Below are positions 8,660-18,419 of a stretch of DNA of 46,598 nt, piece after piece (within the stretch, counting starts at the first letter, position 1; each line of letters opens with the position of its first letter). The stretch spans positions 1 through 46,598 of the forward strand of contig JANXAS010000025.1 of assembly GCA_025062195.1 (NCBI GenBank), written 5' to 3'. The notes beneath the pieces are model-generated. The model did not search any database, had not been told where the DNA came from, and saw nothing but the letters and a program-made list of their open reading frames with translations. A program made the translations under genes and the position numbers. Source of the DNA: Armatimonadota bacterium. Its GTDB lineage: Bacteria > Armatimonadota > Fervidibacteria > Fervidibacterales > Thermosaccharophagaceae.

Positions 8660-10608
8660 GATGCTCCTTCCATTTGCTGTTGCTCCTTAGCAGCTTTTGA
8701 GCGCAGTATACGGCAGTCGCCGAGACGCTGAGTGAAACCTATGCGATCAAGGTGTTCAAGGATTGGCGTAGCATACTTCCTTGTAATACCGGCCATGTCC
8801 CTGAATTCAGCCACCGTTATTTTGCCGTGCCTTTCTATGTGCTCACCAACAAGCTGCTTTGCGCGCTCTATAACATGGGGATGAAAGACAAACTCTTCAA
8901 CGAGCACAAGTTGCCCGCTCTCAAGAAGGGCGTGAAAGACTTCCATTGCACTATCTCGCTCGTTCGCGAAGTGCTGCATCAATTCGTTGAGTGACGGCGG
9001 TGAAAAACCGGCATCGGCACACAGCTTGAGCATTTCGTTTGCTATTTCCAGATACTGCCCACTGAGTGATGGGGAGTGAGAACTCAGCCGAACAAGCTCA
9101 CGCTCAATTGTTACATCGCCCTCCTCTTGAAAGCGCGTGAGTAAAAGCTCAAGTGTGGCTTCGTCAGTGACGCTGCTCATCTGTCCAAAAAGCACCCCTT
9201 TTCTCATACCCATGTGCAGCGGATGCGCCTCATGATGTGAACGTAGGAGTGATAGCAATTCATCCTTTGCAGCCTTGTAAGAGACTGGTGAGATATAAAG
9301 TTCGTCATTGAGTTTGATAGCGCTGCCTCGTTCTTGCAGCCTGTCAAGCAGTTCTTTAGTGCGCTCTTTTGTTATGTGAAGCAGCACCGAGAGTTCTCTT
9401 GTGCTTAAACCATTTGCGTTCTCTTCAAGCAGCATTTGGGCAGCATCCTCATAACTGCCAGTTGACTTTCGCACACAGCTCTCCAAGTAGCGTGGCGAGC
9501 GCCTGCGATACCTTGGCGGATACGGTTCAACGATTGTGCCACCGCCGATTGTTTCAGCCGGAGAGTATGAGCGTATGACGAACCGGTCGTAGCGCACACA
9601 TGCCAAGTGTTCATCTGTGCGCAACTCAGCAAATGTGTTTTCTCCGGGAGCAAGCTCATCCCCGGAAATTAGAAAAATTCTTGCGACCCACTCGCCAGTC
9701 CCAATGTGAAGGCGCACTGGTGAACCATCCTTTAGCGGTTTCTTCACATTAGGCAATAGGCGCACATTAACGGCTATACGATTGGTCGGCGGAATATAAC
9801 CAACTTCGGTGACAACATAACCTCGTTCAATGCTTTCTCGCTCAATGCCAGTTAGGTTCATTGCCACGCGCTGCCCAGCAAATGCCCTCTCAACACTTTG
9901 CCTGTGAACTTGCATGCTGCGGACGCGGGCTCGGATGCCGATTGGTGATATCTCAACTTCCTGTCCAACGCTCACATTCCCGGAGAAGGCTGTCCCGGTG
10001 ACGATCACGCCAAAGCCGGCTTTGATAAATGCCCTGTCTATCGGCAACCTGAATGGGCGCTCCATTTCCTTCTTGGGCTTGAAATCTTTCGCCCTCTGTT
10101 GGATGAGTTTCACAAGTTCATCCAATCCATTGCCAGTAACTGATGAGACAGCAACAACTGGCGCCCCATCAAGAAATGTCCCTTTGAAATGCTCACGCAC
10201 ATCTTCAATGACGAGTTGCAACCACTCTTCATCAACCAAGTCGCGCTTCGTGATAACAATGATGCCGTCGCGCACATCAAGCAATTGCAGTATGTTGAGG
10301 TGCTCAACCGTCTGTGCCATCACACCTTCATCGGCAGCTACCACCATAAGAACCAAATCCATTCCGGCAGCACCGGCAAGCATGTTGTGCACGAAGCGCT
10401 CATGCCCGGGAACATCAACTATTCCCACAATCCTTCCATCTGGGAGCCTGAAATATGCGAATCCAAGGTCAATGGACATGCCGCGCCTTTTCTCCTCGGG
10501 AAGCCTGTCGGTGTCTATTCCAGTTAAAGCCTTTATGAGTTCTGTCTTTCCATGGTCAACATGCCCGGCAGTGCCTATGATAAAGTAGCCGCATTGCTCA
10601 CTCGCCAT
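8653..10608 (-). CDS. selB: Selenocysteine-specific translation factor SelB
   Basis: SelB delivers Sec-tRNA to ribosomes at UGA codons next to a SECIS hairpin. The protein (about 651 aa from ATG 10608) has an EF-Tu-like GTPase with G1 GTAGHVDHGKT, G3 DVPGHERFVHNML and G4 TKRD. These are followed by domains II and III and a C-terminal part made of repeated winged helices, which bind SECIS RNA (for example SLNELMQHFANERD and KITVAEFRDMAGITRKYATP). The frame is open further upstream, but SelB proteins usually begin a few residues before FIIGTAGH, so ATG 10608 is preferred; GGGGTG lies about 10 nt upstream. No selA, selD, tRNA-Sec gene or obvious selenoprotein lies in the window, so the rest of the pathway must be elsewhere. 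Confidence 0.94.
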   Translation of the reverse strand: MASEQCGYFIIGTAGHVDHGKTELIKALTGIDTDRLPEEKRRGMSIDLGFAYFRLPDGRIVGIVDVPGHERFVHNMLAGAAGMDLVLMVVAADEGVMAQTVEHLNILQLLDVRDGIIVITKRDLVDEEWLQLVIEDVREHFKGTFLDGAPVVAVSSVTGNGLDELVKLIQQRAKDFKPKKEMERPFRLPIDRAFIKAGFGVIVTGTAFSGNVSVGQEVEISPIGIRARVRSMQVHRQSVERAFAGQRVAMNLTGIERESIERGYVVTEVGYIPPTNRIAVNVRLLPNVKKPLKDGSPVRLHIGTGEWVARIFLISGDELAPGENTFAELRTDEHLACVRYDRFVIRSYSPAETIGGGTIVEPYPPRYRRRSPRYLESCVRKSTGSYEDAAQMLLEENANGLSTRELSVLLHITKERTKELLDRLQERGSAIKLNDELYISPVSYKAAKDELLSLLRSHHEAHPLHMGMRKGVLFGQMSSVTDEATLELLLTRFQEEGDVTIERELVRLSSHSPSLSGQYLEIANEMLKLCADAGFSPPSLNELMQHFANERDSAMEVFHALLESGQLVLVEEFVFHPHVIERAKQLVGEHIERHGKITVAEFRDMAGITRKYATPILEHLDRIGFTQRLGDCRILRSKAAKEQQQMEGASK

Positions 10609-10759
10609 CTCGCTGTCACACCCCATTAGCAACATCTCAACCCAATAGGTCGTCAAATTTCAACTGGCAGACAGTTCAGGGCTAAAGCCAATCCTACCAG
10701 TTGTCAAACAGATTATGCAATAATGAAGTGTAGCGTTGCATTTATGCATGGTGATGAAC

Positions 10760-11932
10760 ATGGGAGAAGATGTTGCGGGAATGGTATCTCCAGTTAACAG
10801 CGTTACGAGGCGGACCGCATTTTACATGGCTGCAATTGTGCTTTGGGTTGTCAGCTTCGTTTTCGGCATTTACCACCTTACATTTCTTTTCACCGCTGTG
10901 GTTTCAACATTCGCCCTCAGTTTTCTTTGGGTGAAAGTCAGCCATCTTTCGCTGCGCGTGTCGGTGCGCGGACCAAGCGAGGTGACATGTGGGGATGAAT
11001 TTGAGCTGACAGTTGAAGTTGCAAATGATAGCAAGTTGATGCGCTCTCTAATTGAGGTGATGCTTCCAAAGCAGCGTTGGCTTAACGCCATAAATGGCTC
11101 TCAAAGGATATTGCTCGCCATACCGGCGCATAGGTCAGTATCAGTTGAATTTAAGCTCAAGGCGCTGAAGAGGGGTGTTTACAACTATGACCATGTGTTG
11201 ATTCTTGTCCGTGACCCGTTTGGGCTGTTCAACGATGTGAAACGCTTTCCGTGCGAATGCAAAGTTGTCGTCCTTCCGAAAGTCGTGAACATTTATGCCA
11301 TGTGGCATGTAGCAGGGGAAGTGCTAACGGAAGTGAGCTATGGCGATGGTGATGTCAGCAGGCTCGGGATGGAGTTTTATGGCGTTCGCGAATATCGTCC
11401 TGGCGACCCCTGGAGACGCATACACTGGAAGGCTACAGCGCACACAGGCAAATTGAGCATCATTGAGCTTGAGAGGGAAAAGCAGGGCAATGTCATCCTG
11501 CTCGTTGATTGCGATGTGCATTCGCACTGGGGAAGTGGAGTTAATGCATCAATTGAGCATGCCGTTACTATCGCTGCATCAATAGCTAATGAGCTTCTCT
11601 TAGCCGGTGCAACTGTTACGCTTGTGGCTGAGCCGTTTGTCCAATCACCGGGGTTGACAGTTGATGTCCCCCGTGAGCTTAAAACTTTGCTCTATGAACT
11701 TGCAGCGATTGAGCCATCCTCAGCGCCGTCTTTGGCGGAGGTTGTCCAAAAGCTCCGTCAGGTTTATGGGCGCTCAGTCGGCATTGTGGCAGTTTGCACG
11801 GCACGCACGCCAAACACTGAGCGCATAGTCTCTGAATGTGATGCGTGTGCTATTGTCTATGATGGATTTGCGCGCATCACGCACGGTGTCCACGATTCGG
11901 ATTCGCAAATCTTGCGCCTGCCTATGGTGTGA
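10760..11932 (+). CDS. DUF58 protein
   Basis: This protein of about 390 aa has two N-terminal membrane segments (around AIVLWVVSFVFGIYHLTFLF), an Ig/CARDB-like beta domain and then the DUF58 signature EFYGVREYRPGDPWRRIHWKA. The last part has a VWA-like fold beginning at NVILLVDCD. The DUF58 family usually sits with a MoxR ATPase and a transglutaminase-like protein and is thought to help assemble or mature envelope complexes. Here the transglutaminase gene follows 6 nt downstream, but no MoxR gene is adjacent. Several starts are possible (TTG 10736, ATG 10748, ATG 10760); 10760 has GGTGA about 6 nt upstream. Confidence 0.85.
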   Translation: MGEDVAGMVSPVNSVTRRTAFYMAAIVLWVVSFVFGIYHLTFLFTAVVSTFALSFLWVKVSHLSLRVSVRGPSEVTCGDEFELTVEVANDSKLMRSLIEVMLPKQRWLNAINGSQRILLAIPAHRSVSVEFKLKALKRGVYNYDHVLILVRDPFGLFNDVKRFPCECKVVVLPKVVNIYAMWHVAGEVLTEVSYGDGDVSRLGMEFYGVREYRPGDPWRRIHWKATAHTGKLSIIELEREKQGNVILLVDCDVHSHWGSGVNASIEHAVTIAASIANELLLAGATVTLVAEPFVQSPGLTVDVPRELKTLLYELAAIEPSSAPSLAEVVQKLRQVYGRSVGIVAVCTARTPNTERIVSECDACAIVYDGFARITHGVHDSDSQILRLPMV

Positions 11933-11938
11933 ACCAAC

Positions 11939-14113
11939 ATGCTGAGCAAAGTAAGGTCAGCTGCGGAGATAGATGAATTGCAAGTCCCATGGAAAAATGC
12001 CTCTATGGCAATGCCGGCATACGGATGCGCATTTGTAGTGGCTTATTCGGCATTGCTTGCATCGGCTTCAACTATTGACGCACCGCTGTTTGGCAGCACA
12101 GCTTTTGTGCTTGGGGCGCTCGGGCTGCTTTCAAACTATATTCGCTCAGTCGGCAGTTCAAAGGGACAGCATTATTTTGGGCAAGCCATGTCACTCACAC
12201 TTGTTGTCCTCTTGCCACTGTATGGGCTCATCATAGACCCGCACCGTTTTTTTCCACCAATCGTATTTGAGTTTCGTGACTATCATCCGCTCGCTTTGAT
12301 GACATGGGTGTGCGTTATAACCCTAACAGTCACGGGCAGGTGGGGCAATAACGAATATGCTCCGCTTTCGTTTGTGCTTTTGCCGGCGCTCTCAATGATT
12401 GCGCTCTCCGCACCACACAACATCAACATTGAAGTGACAGTTGCAACCCTCTTTATAGTCATCTTTGGCACATTCCTTCTGGCGTATGAGACGACGGTGA
12501 TGCGCGCCTCAAAGCTCGGCGATGAAGATGTGCTTAACGAACGCTCGCTTATCGGCTTCCACATATATTCCGGGGCACAGTGGAGTTTGGTCATCCTGCT
12601 GGTGAGTTCGCTATTGGCGCCTTTGCTTTTGCTCATCAGGTTGCCCATTGCTCCGCCAAATGTCCGTCTGCCATTGCCGAGAAGGTATTTCATAGTCAGC
12701 CCCGAGTTCACGATATTCTCACGCCATATGAGCTTGTGGGGCGGTCCAATAAATCTATCGCCAAGGAAGGTGTTTGAAATAAGGGGTGACTTTTATCCGT
12801 ATTGGCGGGCACAAATTTACGACGAATACACTGGGCATGGTTGGCAGTATAACGAGGATGAAGACCCAATCCCGGCTGAGCAAATTGACTATGGAGTTTA
12901 TAAGTTCAATGTGAGTATGCCGCCGCATCCGAAGATCGTGAGCGCCACAGTGACAGCGCTTGGGATGCGCCCATCAGTTTTCCTAACACCCGGAACTACC
13001 CTCATTCTGGAGGTGGAGGGTCTATTACCGGAGTTGCGCCTCTCACATGGCGGTGTGCTCAGGGCATACAAAGTTGGCTTCTCGCCACAGGTTTACAAGA
13101 TTGTAGCTGCTATCAACGACCCGCCTCTGGATGCCATGCGAAGTGAAAGAACTGCATACAATGACTTGAGCCGTGATGAACTCTCAAAGTATCTGAGACT
13201 GCCCTATATCCCGCAAAGGGTGATAGACCTTGCAAGGCAAGTTGTGTCCAGTGCCAAAACACCGTATGAGAAGGCGATGCTCCTCGCCGAATACTTAAGG
13301 AAGAATTATCGTTATTCTCTCTCGCCACCGCATGTGCCTATGGATGCCGATGCGGTTGATTTCTTCCTCTTTTGGTCACGAGAAGGTGCTTGCAACTTCT
13401 TTGCAAGCGCGCATGCTGTCATGTGCAGAGCTGTAGGTATACCGAGCAGAGTTATAACTGGTTTCATGAGCGATGAATACGACAGTAAGCAACGCTTGCT
13501 CATTATTCGTGAGCGAGACGCACACGCATGGGTTGAAGTTTACATCCCAAAACATGGATGGGTCATAGTAGACCCCACGCCACCATCAAGGAGCCGTATA
13601 CCGGTGTGGGATATCGCTGCTTGGTGGCGTGAATTGCGCTCACACATAAAGTGGCGCTTTGCTCAAAGGTTGTTCCTCTGGGTCGTTGGATTGCTCGCTG
13701 TCATTTCTGCAGTGCCGATGCTGCGCCATCAATTGCGAATATTCAAAAAGAGGTTTGCAGGCATTCGCTTGACACCGGGACATCGCCTTAGCAATTCATA
13801 TGCCGCATTGGTGCGTGAGCTGTGTCGCCTCGGCTTCAGGTGCGAACCGCACCATACACCGCTGCAGATAGCTTCTGTGCTACGTGCGTATCAGTGCAGT
13901 GAACCTATAAAAAGCACCCTTATCAATGCCTCTCGGCTTTTACAACACCTTTCGGTGCTTGCCTACTCCCCGATTGGGTTCAATGAGGCAAATGTTTCTG
14001 AGTTTGAAGCCGAAGCAAAAAGGCTCATCTGGCGGATGAGGTGGCATTGGCTCTTGACTTCACTCCGACGATTTCAAAAACTTCTATCGGTTCGGAGAAG
14101 CCGCGCACTGTGA
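11939..14113 (+). CDS. TgpA-type membrane transglutaminase-like protein
   Basis: This 724-aa protein has about six N-terminal membrane helices, a large periplasmic domain, a transglutaminase-like core, one more helix (about residues 578-596) and a C-terminal DUF4129-like tail. The Cys-His-Asp triad is intact: Cys485 in REGACNFFA, His529 in RDAHAWVEVY and Asp545 in VIVDPTPP. In TgpA this domain faces the periplasm and has cysteine-peptidase or transamidase activity. The start is ATG 11939, six nt after the DUF58 stop and with GGTGTGA upstream, so the two genes form an operon. Its last 89 bp overlap the 3' end of the adenylate cyclase gene on the opposite strand, which is unusual. Confidence 0.9.
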   Translation: MLSKVRSAAEIDELQVPWKNASMAMPAYGCAFVVAYSALLASASTIDAPLFGSTAFVLGALGLLSNYIRSVGSSKGQHYFGQAMSLTLVVLLPLYGLIIDPHRFFPPIVFEFRDYHPLALMTWVCVITLTVTGRWGNNEYAPLSFVLLPALSMIALSAPHNINIEVTVATLFIVIFGTFLLAYETTVMRASKLGDEDVLNERSLIGFHIYSGAQWSLVILLVSSLLAPLLLLIRLPIAPPNVRLPLPRRYFIVSPEFTIFSRHMSLWGGPINLSPRKVFEIRGDFYPYWRAQIYDEYTGHGWQYNEDEDPIPAEQIDYGVYKFNVSMPPHPKIVSATVTALGMRPSVFLTPGTTLILEVEGLLPELRLSHGGVLRAYKVGFSPQVYKIVAAINDPPLDAMRSERTAYNDLSRDELSKYLRLPYIPQRVIDLARQVVSSAKTPYEKAMLLAEYLRKNYRYSLSPPHVPMDADAVDFFLFWSREGACNFFASAHAVMCRAVGIPSRVITGFMSDEYDSKQRLLIIRERDAHAWVEVYIPKHGWVIVDPTPPSRSRIPVWDIAAWWRELRSHIKWRFAQRLFLWVVGLLAVISAVPMLRHQLRIFKKRFAGIRLTPGHRLSNSYAALVRELCRLGFRCEPHHTPLQIASVLRAYQCSEPIKSTLINASRLLQHLSVLAYSPIGFNEANVSEFEAEAKRLIWRMRWHWLLTSLRRFQKLLSVRRSRAL

Positions 14114-16007
14114 CCTTCCCAATGGGCTTTAGTTCAACCACACCCTCAACTTTTCTCGCTGTCTGTGCGCATATTAGGATTGCAGCACCTGTCTCCTTAG
14201 TCAATGCCTGCAGCCTTGAAGCTAAATTGACTGGGTCACCAAAAGCTGTGTATTGGAATCTGTCAAGCGCCCCAAAGTTGCCTACAGATGCAATTCCAGT
14301 GGCTATGCCAATGCCTATTCTTAGCTGCGGGTCTCCCCTCTCAAGCCACCTTTTAGAGAGCGATTCTGCCGTAGCGCGCATTTCAAGTGCAGCCATGACA
14401 GCGTTCAAAGCATATCCATCCGTTGGCATCGGTGCACCAAATAGAGCCATTATCTCATCGCCGATGAACTTATCAACGAATCCGCTATGGCGCTTTATCA
14501 CATCCGACATAACTGTGAAGTATTCAGTCAGAAGTTTTGTGAGCCGCTCAGCACCAAGGCGCTGCATTGTTGCTGTGAAGTCTCTTATATCAGCAAAGAG
14601 CACGCTCACCTCTCTATCCTCACCGCCAATGGCTGCCAACTCCGGATAGCGAGCCAACCTCTCGGCTATCTCCCCGCTAACATAGAGAGCAAACAGATTC
14701 TTCATGCGCCTATGTTCCCTGCCAACGCTGAAGTATCCCCAAGATGTAACAAGAGCGTATGAGAGGACTATGCCAGCATATACCGGAGAGGCGCTGATGA
14801 TAATGTTGGCTGAAAAGGATTTCAAACACAGCAATGTCACTATGCAGACCGAAGCTATAGTGGCCAGAAGGGCAAGTAGTGCATTGATTCGCGGAAGCAT
14901 CCAAGAGAGGAGCACAGGGATGACAAGAGCAAGCAACATAATAAAGCCGTGTGGCAGACGGCGAAAATGTTGCCGATGGACAAGCGTGTGTATTGCGTTA
15001 GCCAAAATCTCAACCCCATATGTGTATTGGCTAAATGGCGATGGACGGATATCATAAAGCCCTTCGGCGGTGAATCCAACTACGACAATCTTGCCGGCAA
15101 ACTCTTTCTTGCTAACCTTCCCCGAATACACAAGATGATATGGCAACTTATAAAATGCATCCCTGCCACCAATGAAATTGACATCCATGAGCCAGTTTGC
15201 CCCTACAGTCGGAACAAAACTATCGCCGAGCATTACACCGCCTTTGAGGAATTTGACTTCTTCCCTGTTCAAGTTGAGTGCTGCCCTTGCAGCCTCAATG
15301 GTGATGCTCGGTAATACGCGAAGTCCCCCCTCTTCATTGCTCCCGCATTCAACCGGTGTTCCCAACGGCAACTGTCTATATATGCCTGTTGTGTCTGGGT
15401 TTGAGTGGGCTATTCCAATGCCCTTGCATCCGACAAGGAAAGATGTTATTGGAGCTCTAAGTCTCAAATGCGCATCTGATGCCTTTGCCGCAATTCGTTC
15501 CATAAAAGATTTATCAATGCCCTGCGGCAGGGCATATGAGAGCTTGCACAGAGCCATCTCAAGCGCTTTCCATTCGTCGCTATTAGCCTCTGCGGGATGT
15601 GGTTCATCAAGGCGCAGCACCGGCAAGATGACATTGCCGCATTTGGCTATAGCATCGCTCAATAGCCTATCATCATCTGGGCGCTCTCTATCAGGCTCAA
15701 CAAACAAGATGTCTATGACTACGGCTTTAGCCAACTTTAGTTGTTCCAAAAGTTTTGCGTGTGTCCTTCGCCTCCATGGAAATCTGCCGAGCTGCCTTAT
15801 GCTTTTGTCGTCTATCGCAATGATGACTATATCATCAGGTGAAGGCAGTTCGCCGCGCAGCAGGAACCATTGCTTTATAAGCCAATCCTCAAACTGCGGT
15901 ATAGGTGGCAATCGCAGCAGATAAAGAACACAAACCAAGATGCCGCTTACAATGCCGAGTGCAACGCTGACTCGCTCATATCGCTGTTGCATTGTTGGGG
16001 CGCTCAA
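14025..16007 (-). CDS. CHASE2-domain adenylate/guanylate cyclase
   Basis: This 660-aa protein has one N-terminal membrane helix, a long extracytoplasmic CHASE2 sensor (about residues 35-340, with the typical start DIVIIAIDDKSIRQLGRFPW), three membrane helices and a C-terminal class III cyclase. The cyclase keeps its two metal-binding Asp residues (FADIRDFT), the KFIGDEIMALFG segment and the transition-state Asn and Arg (FGDPVNLASRLQ), so it should be active. It would turn an outside signal into cyclic AMP (or cyclic GMP) in the cytoplasm. The start is probably TTG 16007 with GAGGGTG 8 nt upstream; ATG 15992 is an alternative. It follows the FecR fusion gene by 77 nt on the same strand, and CHASE2 cyclases are often found with FecR-domain proteins. 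The 3' end overlaps the convergent transglutaminase gene by 89 bp. Confidence 0.92.
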   Translation of the reverse strand: MSAPTMQQRYERVSVALGIVSGILVCVLYLLRLPPIPQFEDWLIKQWFLLRGELPSPDDIVIIAIDDKSIRQLGRFPWRRRTHAKLLEQLKLAKAVVIDILFVEPDRERPDDDRLLSDAIAKCGNVILPVLRLDEPHPAEANSDEWKALEMALCKLSYALPQGIDKSFMERIAAKASDAHLRLRAPITSFLVGCKGIGIAHSNPDTTGIYRQLPLGTPVECGSNEEGGLRVLPSITIEAARAALNLNREEVKFLKGGVMLGDSFVPTVGANWLMDVNFIGGRDAFYKLPYHLVYSGKVSKKEFAGKIVVVGFTAEGLYDIRPSPFSQYTYGVEILANAIHTLVHRQHFRRLPHGFIMLLALVIPVLLSWMLPRINALLALLATIASVCIVTLLCLKSFSANIIISASPVYAGIVLSYALVTSWGYFSVGREHRRMKNLFALYVSGEIAERLARYPELAAIGGEDREVSVLFADIRDFTATMQRLGAERLTKLLTEYFTVMSDVIKRHSGFVDKFIGDEIMALFGAPMPTDGYALNAVMAALEMRATAESLSKRWLERGDPQLRIGIGIATGIASVGNFGALDRFQYTAFGDPVNLASRLQALTKETGAAILICAQTARKVEGVVELKPIGKVTVRGFSEPIEVFEIVGVKSRANATSSAR

Positions 16008-16084
16008 CCCTCTATCACCCTCTCATGCCCTTAGAGTTACAGTGGAGATAGCATATTTAAAGGAAGCCTGCCAAGGGGGTTCTC

Positions 16085-18223
16085 TCACTGTTCGCCGCCT
16101 TGTGGCTTACTCTCGCCCTCCTCTCGCTCAATCTCTCTGAGTTGTGAATCCCATTCTTCAAGCATGCGTTGTGCCCTTATGCCCCACTCGCTATGTGGGT
16201 CTTCTTCAACGATTTTGTGAAGCAGTTTCCTCGCATCATCAAATTGCCTCTGCTGCACATACAAGTGCACTAAGCCGAGCATTTGAGATTGCCTATCCCA
16301 GAGAGCTTTCCTTTGCTCTTCAAGGCGCTCAAGGTGAAAGATGTATGCGCTGAAGATGCTGAAGGCAATTAGCACGATGCAAAGCACAATCCAACCCCTT
16401 TCAAGCAAGTTGTTTCTCCATGCCCTTCTCAGCTCTGTTAAAATCAATTTGTGCAAGGTCGCAAACTCAGCGCGCAACGATGCCAGGATATTTTCGGCAA
16501 TGCGCATCTTCCTGATAGCTTTTGTGATCCTGCTAACAAGGGCTTCCTCGCCGGAGGTGATTGTTTCTGCACCTCTCGGCAAAAGTGCCGTGACTGCGCC
16601 ATCAACGACCGCCACATTTGCTTCACCGCCTTTAACAAACGCCCTGAACTTTGTCCCGCGCACACCGAGGACTGCAGCTGGAGTCTCAATTGAGTAATCG
16701 GTTGGACGCTCAAGATAACGCTTTATCCACCCCCATAAGTCTCCCGAACGAAATTCAAATCTCGTATTGGGTATGCCAGTGCTCATATCGTCAATTGAGA
16801 GCAAAGCAAATTCTGATCTGCCGCGCACATCCACTGTGCTTCCATCGCTGAATCTGAGGAGTAATCGTGCGCCCTCTCCGAGACGCAATTTTGTGCCCTC
16901 GCTTAACAGCTGCCGGTGCACCACAGGCTGCCAAGGCGCCTTATCATCAATTTGAAGTTCAACATTGCCTACAGGCTGCAGTGCCATAGCGAAGTGCGGT
17001 GGCACCCTATTTACAGCGTAGTAGCTGAAGGTGGCATAGCATGCAAAGACGATTGCGCAGCATGCAAGGAACATATAAAATAGTGTGCGAGCCATCTTCG
17101 TCCTATCAAGCTCCTCTCCCCATAAGCGCACAAGGAATCGCTTCCATGCACCTTTCAAATCTTCAAGGGTGGCTCGTTTCAAATCATCCATAAATACCGA
17201 GACGAACAGGAGCAAAGCTACAATTGGTAGCCCAGAAAGCGGCAAACGCAGTTCCTCGCAGAGATACAGAATGACCGCAAGCAATGCCCCACCGAGGAGC
17301 GCCGAACCGATGCCACCTATGTCTCCGGAAAGTGTTGTGCCACCGATTAGCGCTCCAACAAGTGGCGCAAGTATCCATGTCCAATCGGGCGCAAGTGGCT
17401 GTGCAGTCACATTACTTCCGGCTGCGCCGAGCACGCCGACAATGCCCGCAATCAATCCGCTGAAGATATAGACTGGCTCAACCCAGACACGCTCAACACT
17501 CACAGCAACTTGGCGGTGTCTTCTTGGGGCAACCCTTGTCAACTCTCGCAGCCAAACGAAATAGAAAGCGAGCACAACAAGTGCCACAACAAGTGCTGGT
17601 AGCGGAATGCCATAAATGCTTCCACGGCACAAGAATGCGAAGAGTGAATCTTCCCAGGTTTGTGGCAGCTTGCCGCGAGTTGAGATGGCAAGGTAAAGGG
17701 CTAAAGCACCGGTTGTTAGAGTCGTTATCGCCTTTGGCATGGGCACGATGCCAACTGCAACGGCGTTAATTAGCCCCATAAGGACGCCAGCAACGAAGCC
17801 GCCGGCAACAGCAGCGCTAACATCAATCGGTAAAAGAAACAAGGCTACAGTTCCAGAGAGCATAGCAGTTGCACCGATTGAAAGGTCAATGCCACCCTGC
17901 CCAAGGACGGTATCTACTGCCACAGCACCGAGAATAAGAAGTGAGGCACGAATGATGAGCAAAGAGAGAGCCTCACCACTTGGGCGAAGTATTGCCACCA
18001 TACCGAGCAGCAGCACAAAGGCGAGCAGTGCAAACCATTGATATGGAGGCACCTCGGCAAGATACCTCGTCAAGCTTGTTCTAAACACAACCACAAGTGG
18101 CTGTGCAATGACTGTTGATGATGGTTGCACCGCAGCGCCCTTTAACGGCGCATAGCATCGCCAGCATATAGATGCGCGCACGGCATTATGGGCGCCGCAA
18201 CTTTTGCAAACTAAAGTCTCCAT
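16085..18223 (-). CDS. Zinc-ribbon / sugar-permease-like / FecR / helical-tail fusion protein
   Basis: This 712-aa protein joins parts not normally found together. Residues 1-25 form a cytoplasmic zinc ribbon (Cys6, Cys9, Cys20, Cys23). Residues 60-345 form a multi-helix domain like the RbsC/BPD_transp_2 permeases, including GQGGIDLSIGA and GGTTLSGDIGGIGSALLGG. A helix at about 380-403 leads to a FecR domain at 415-550 (TPAAVLGVRGTKFRAFV). A second helix at 610-628 leads to a helical, TPR-like tail (645-695). The FecR part should be outside the membrane and both ends inside. The start, ATG 18223, has GGGTGGGTG 7 nt upstream. No ABC ATPase or sugar-binding protein is nearby, so transport is doubtful. 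The next gene is a CHASE2 cyclase, which suggests joint signalling. The fusion is seen directly; its function is inference. Confidence 0.8.
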   Translation of the reverse strand: METLVCKSCGAHNAVRASICWRCYAPLKGAAVQPSSTVIAQPLVVVFRTSLTRYLAEVPPYQWFALLAFVLLLGMVAILRPSGEALSLLIIRASLLILGAVAVDTVLGQGGIDLSIGATAMLSGTVALFLLPIDVSAAVAGGFVAGVLMGLINAVAVGIVPMPKAITTLTTGALALYLAISTRGKLPQTWEDSLFAFLCRGSIYGIPLPALVVALVVLAFYFVWLRELTRVAPRRHRQVAVSVERVWVEPVYIFSGLIAGIVGVLGAAGSNVTAQPLAPDWTWILAPLVGALIGGTTLSGDIGGIGSALLGGALLAVILYLCEELRLPLSGLPIVALLLFVSVFMDDLKRATLEDLKGAWKRFLVRLWGEELDRTKMARTLFYMFLACCAIVFACYATFSYYAVNRVPPHFAMALQPVGNVELQIDDKAPWQPVVHRQLLSEGTKLRLGEGARLLLRFSDGSTVDVRGRSEFALLSIDDMSTGIPNTRFEFRSGDLWGWIKRYLERPTDYSIETPAAVLGVRGTKFRAFVKGGEANVAVVDGAVTALLPRGAETITSGEEALVSRITKAIRKMRIAENILASLRAEFATLHKLILTELRRAWRNNLLERGWIVLCIVLIAFSIFSAYIFHLERLEEQRKALWDRQSQMLGLVHLYVQQRQFDDARKLLHKIVEEDPHSEWGIRAQRMLEEWDSQLREIEREEGESKPQGGEQ

Positions 18224-18419
18224 GCATTTTCACCCACCCATTAATACTACACTTGATTGACACCTGATTGCTTCAATTTCCACATCTCATTTTTCCACAC
18301 AGCGTAATGCGATGTCTGTATTGGATGCGGTGTTAAATGATATCCACACCTTTGTCGGTTTGGCGCGGCATAATTTGCCCTGACACCGCTTGTGTGGGTC
18401 TTGGACGGGGTGATGTTGA

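Noticed and set aside
9914-10588. 224-codon plus-strand frame
   Set aside because: It lies opposite the SelB GTPase domain, is very rich in Ser/Thr/Pro as expected for a mirror of a conserved gene, and has no family match.
18224-18419. BirA-type biotin operator before bioY
   Set aside because: I looked for a TTGTAAAC...GTTTACAA dyad on both strands and did not find one.
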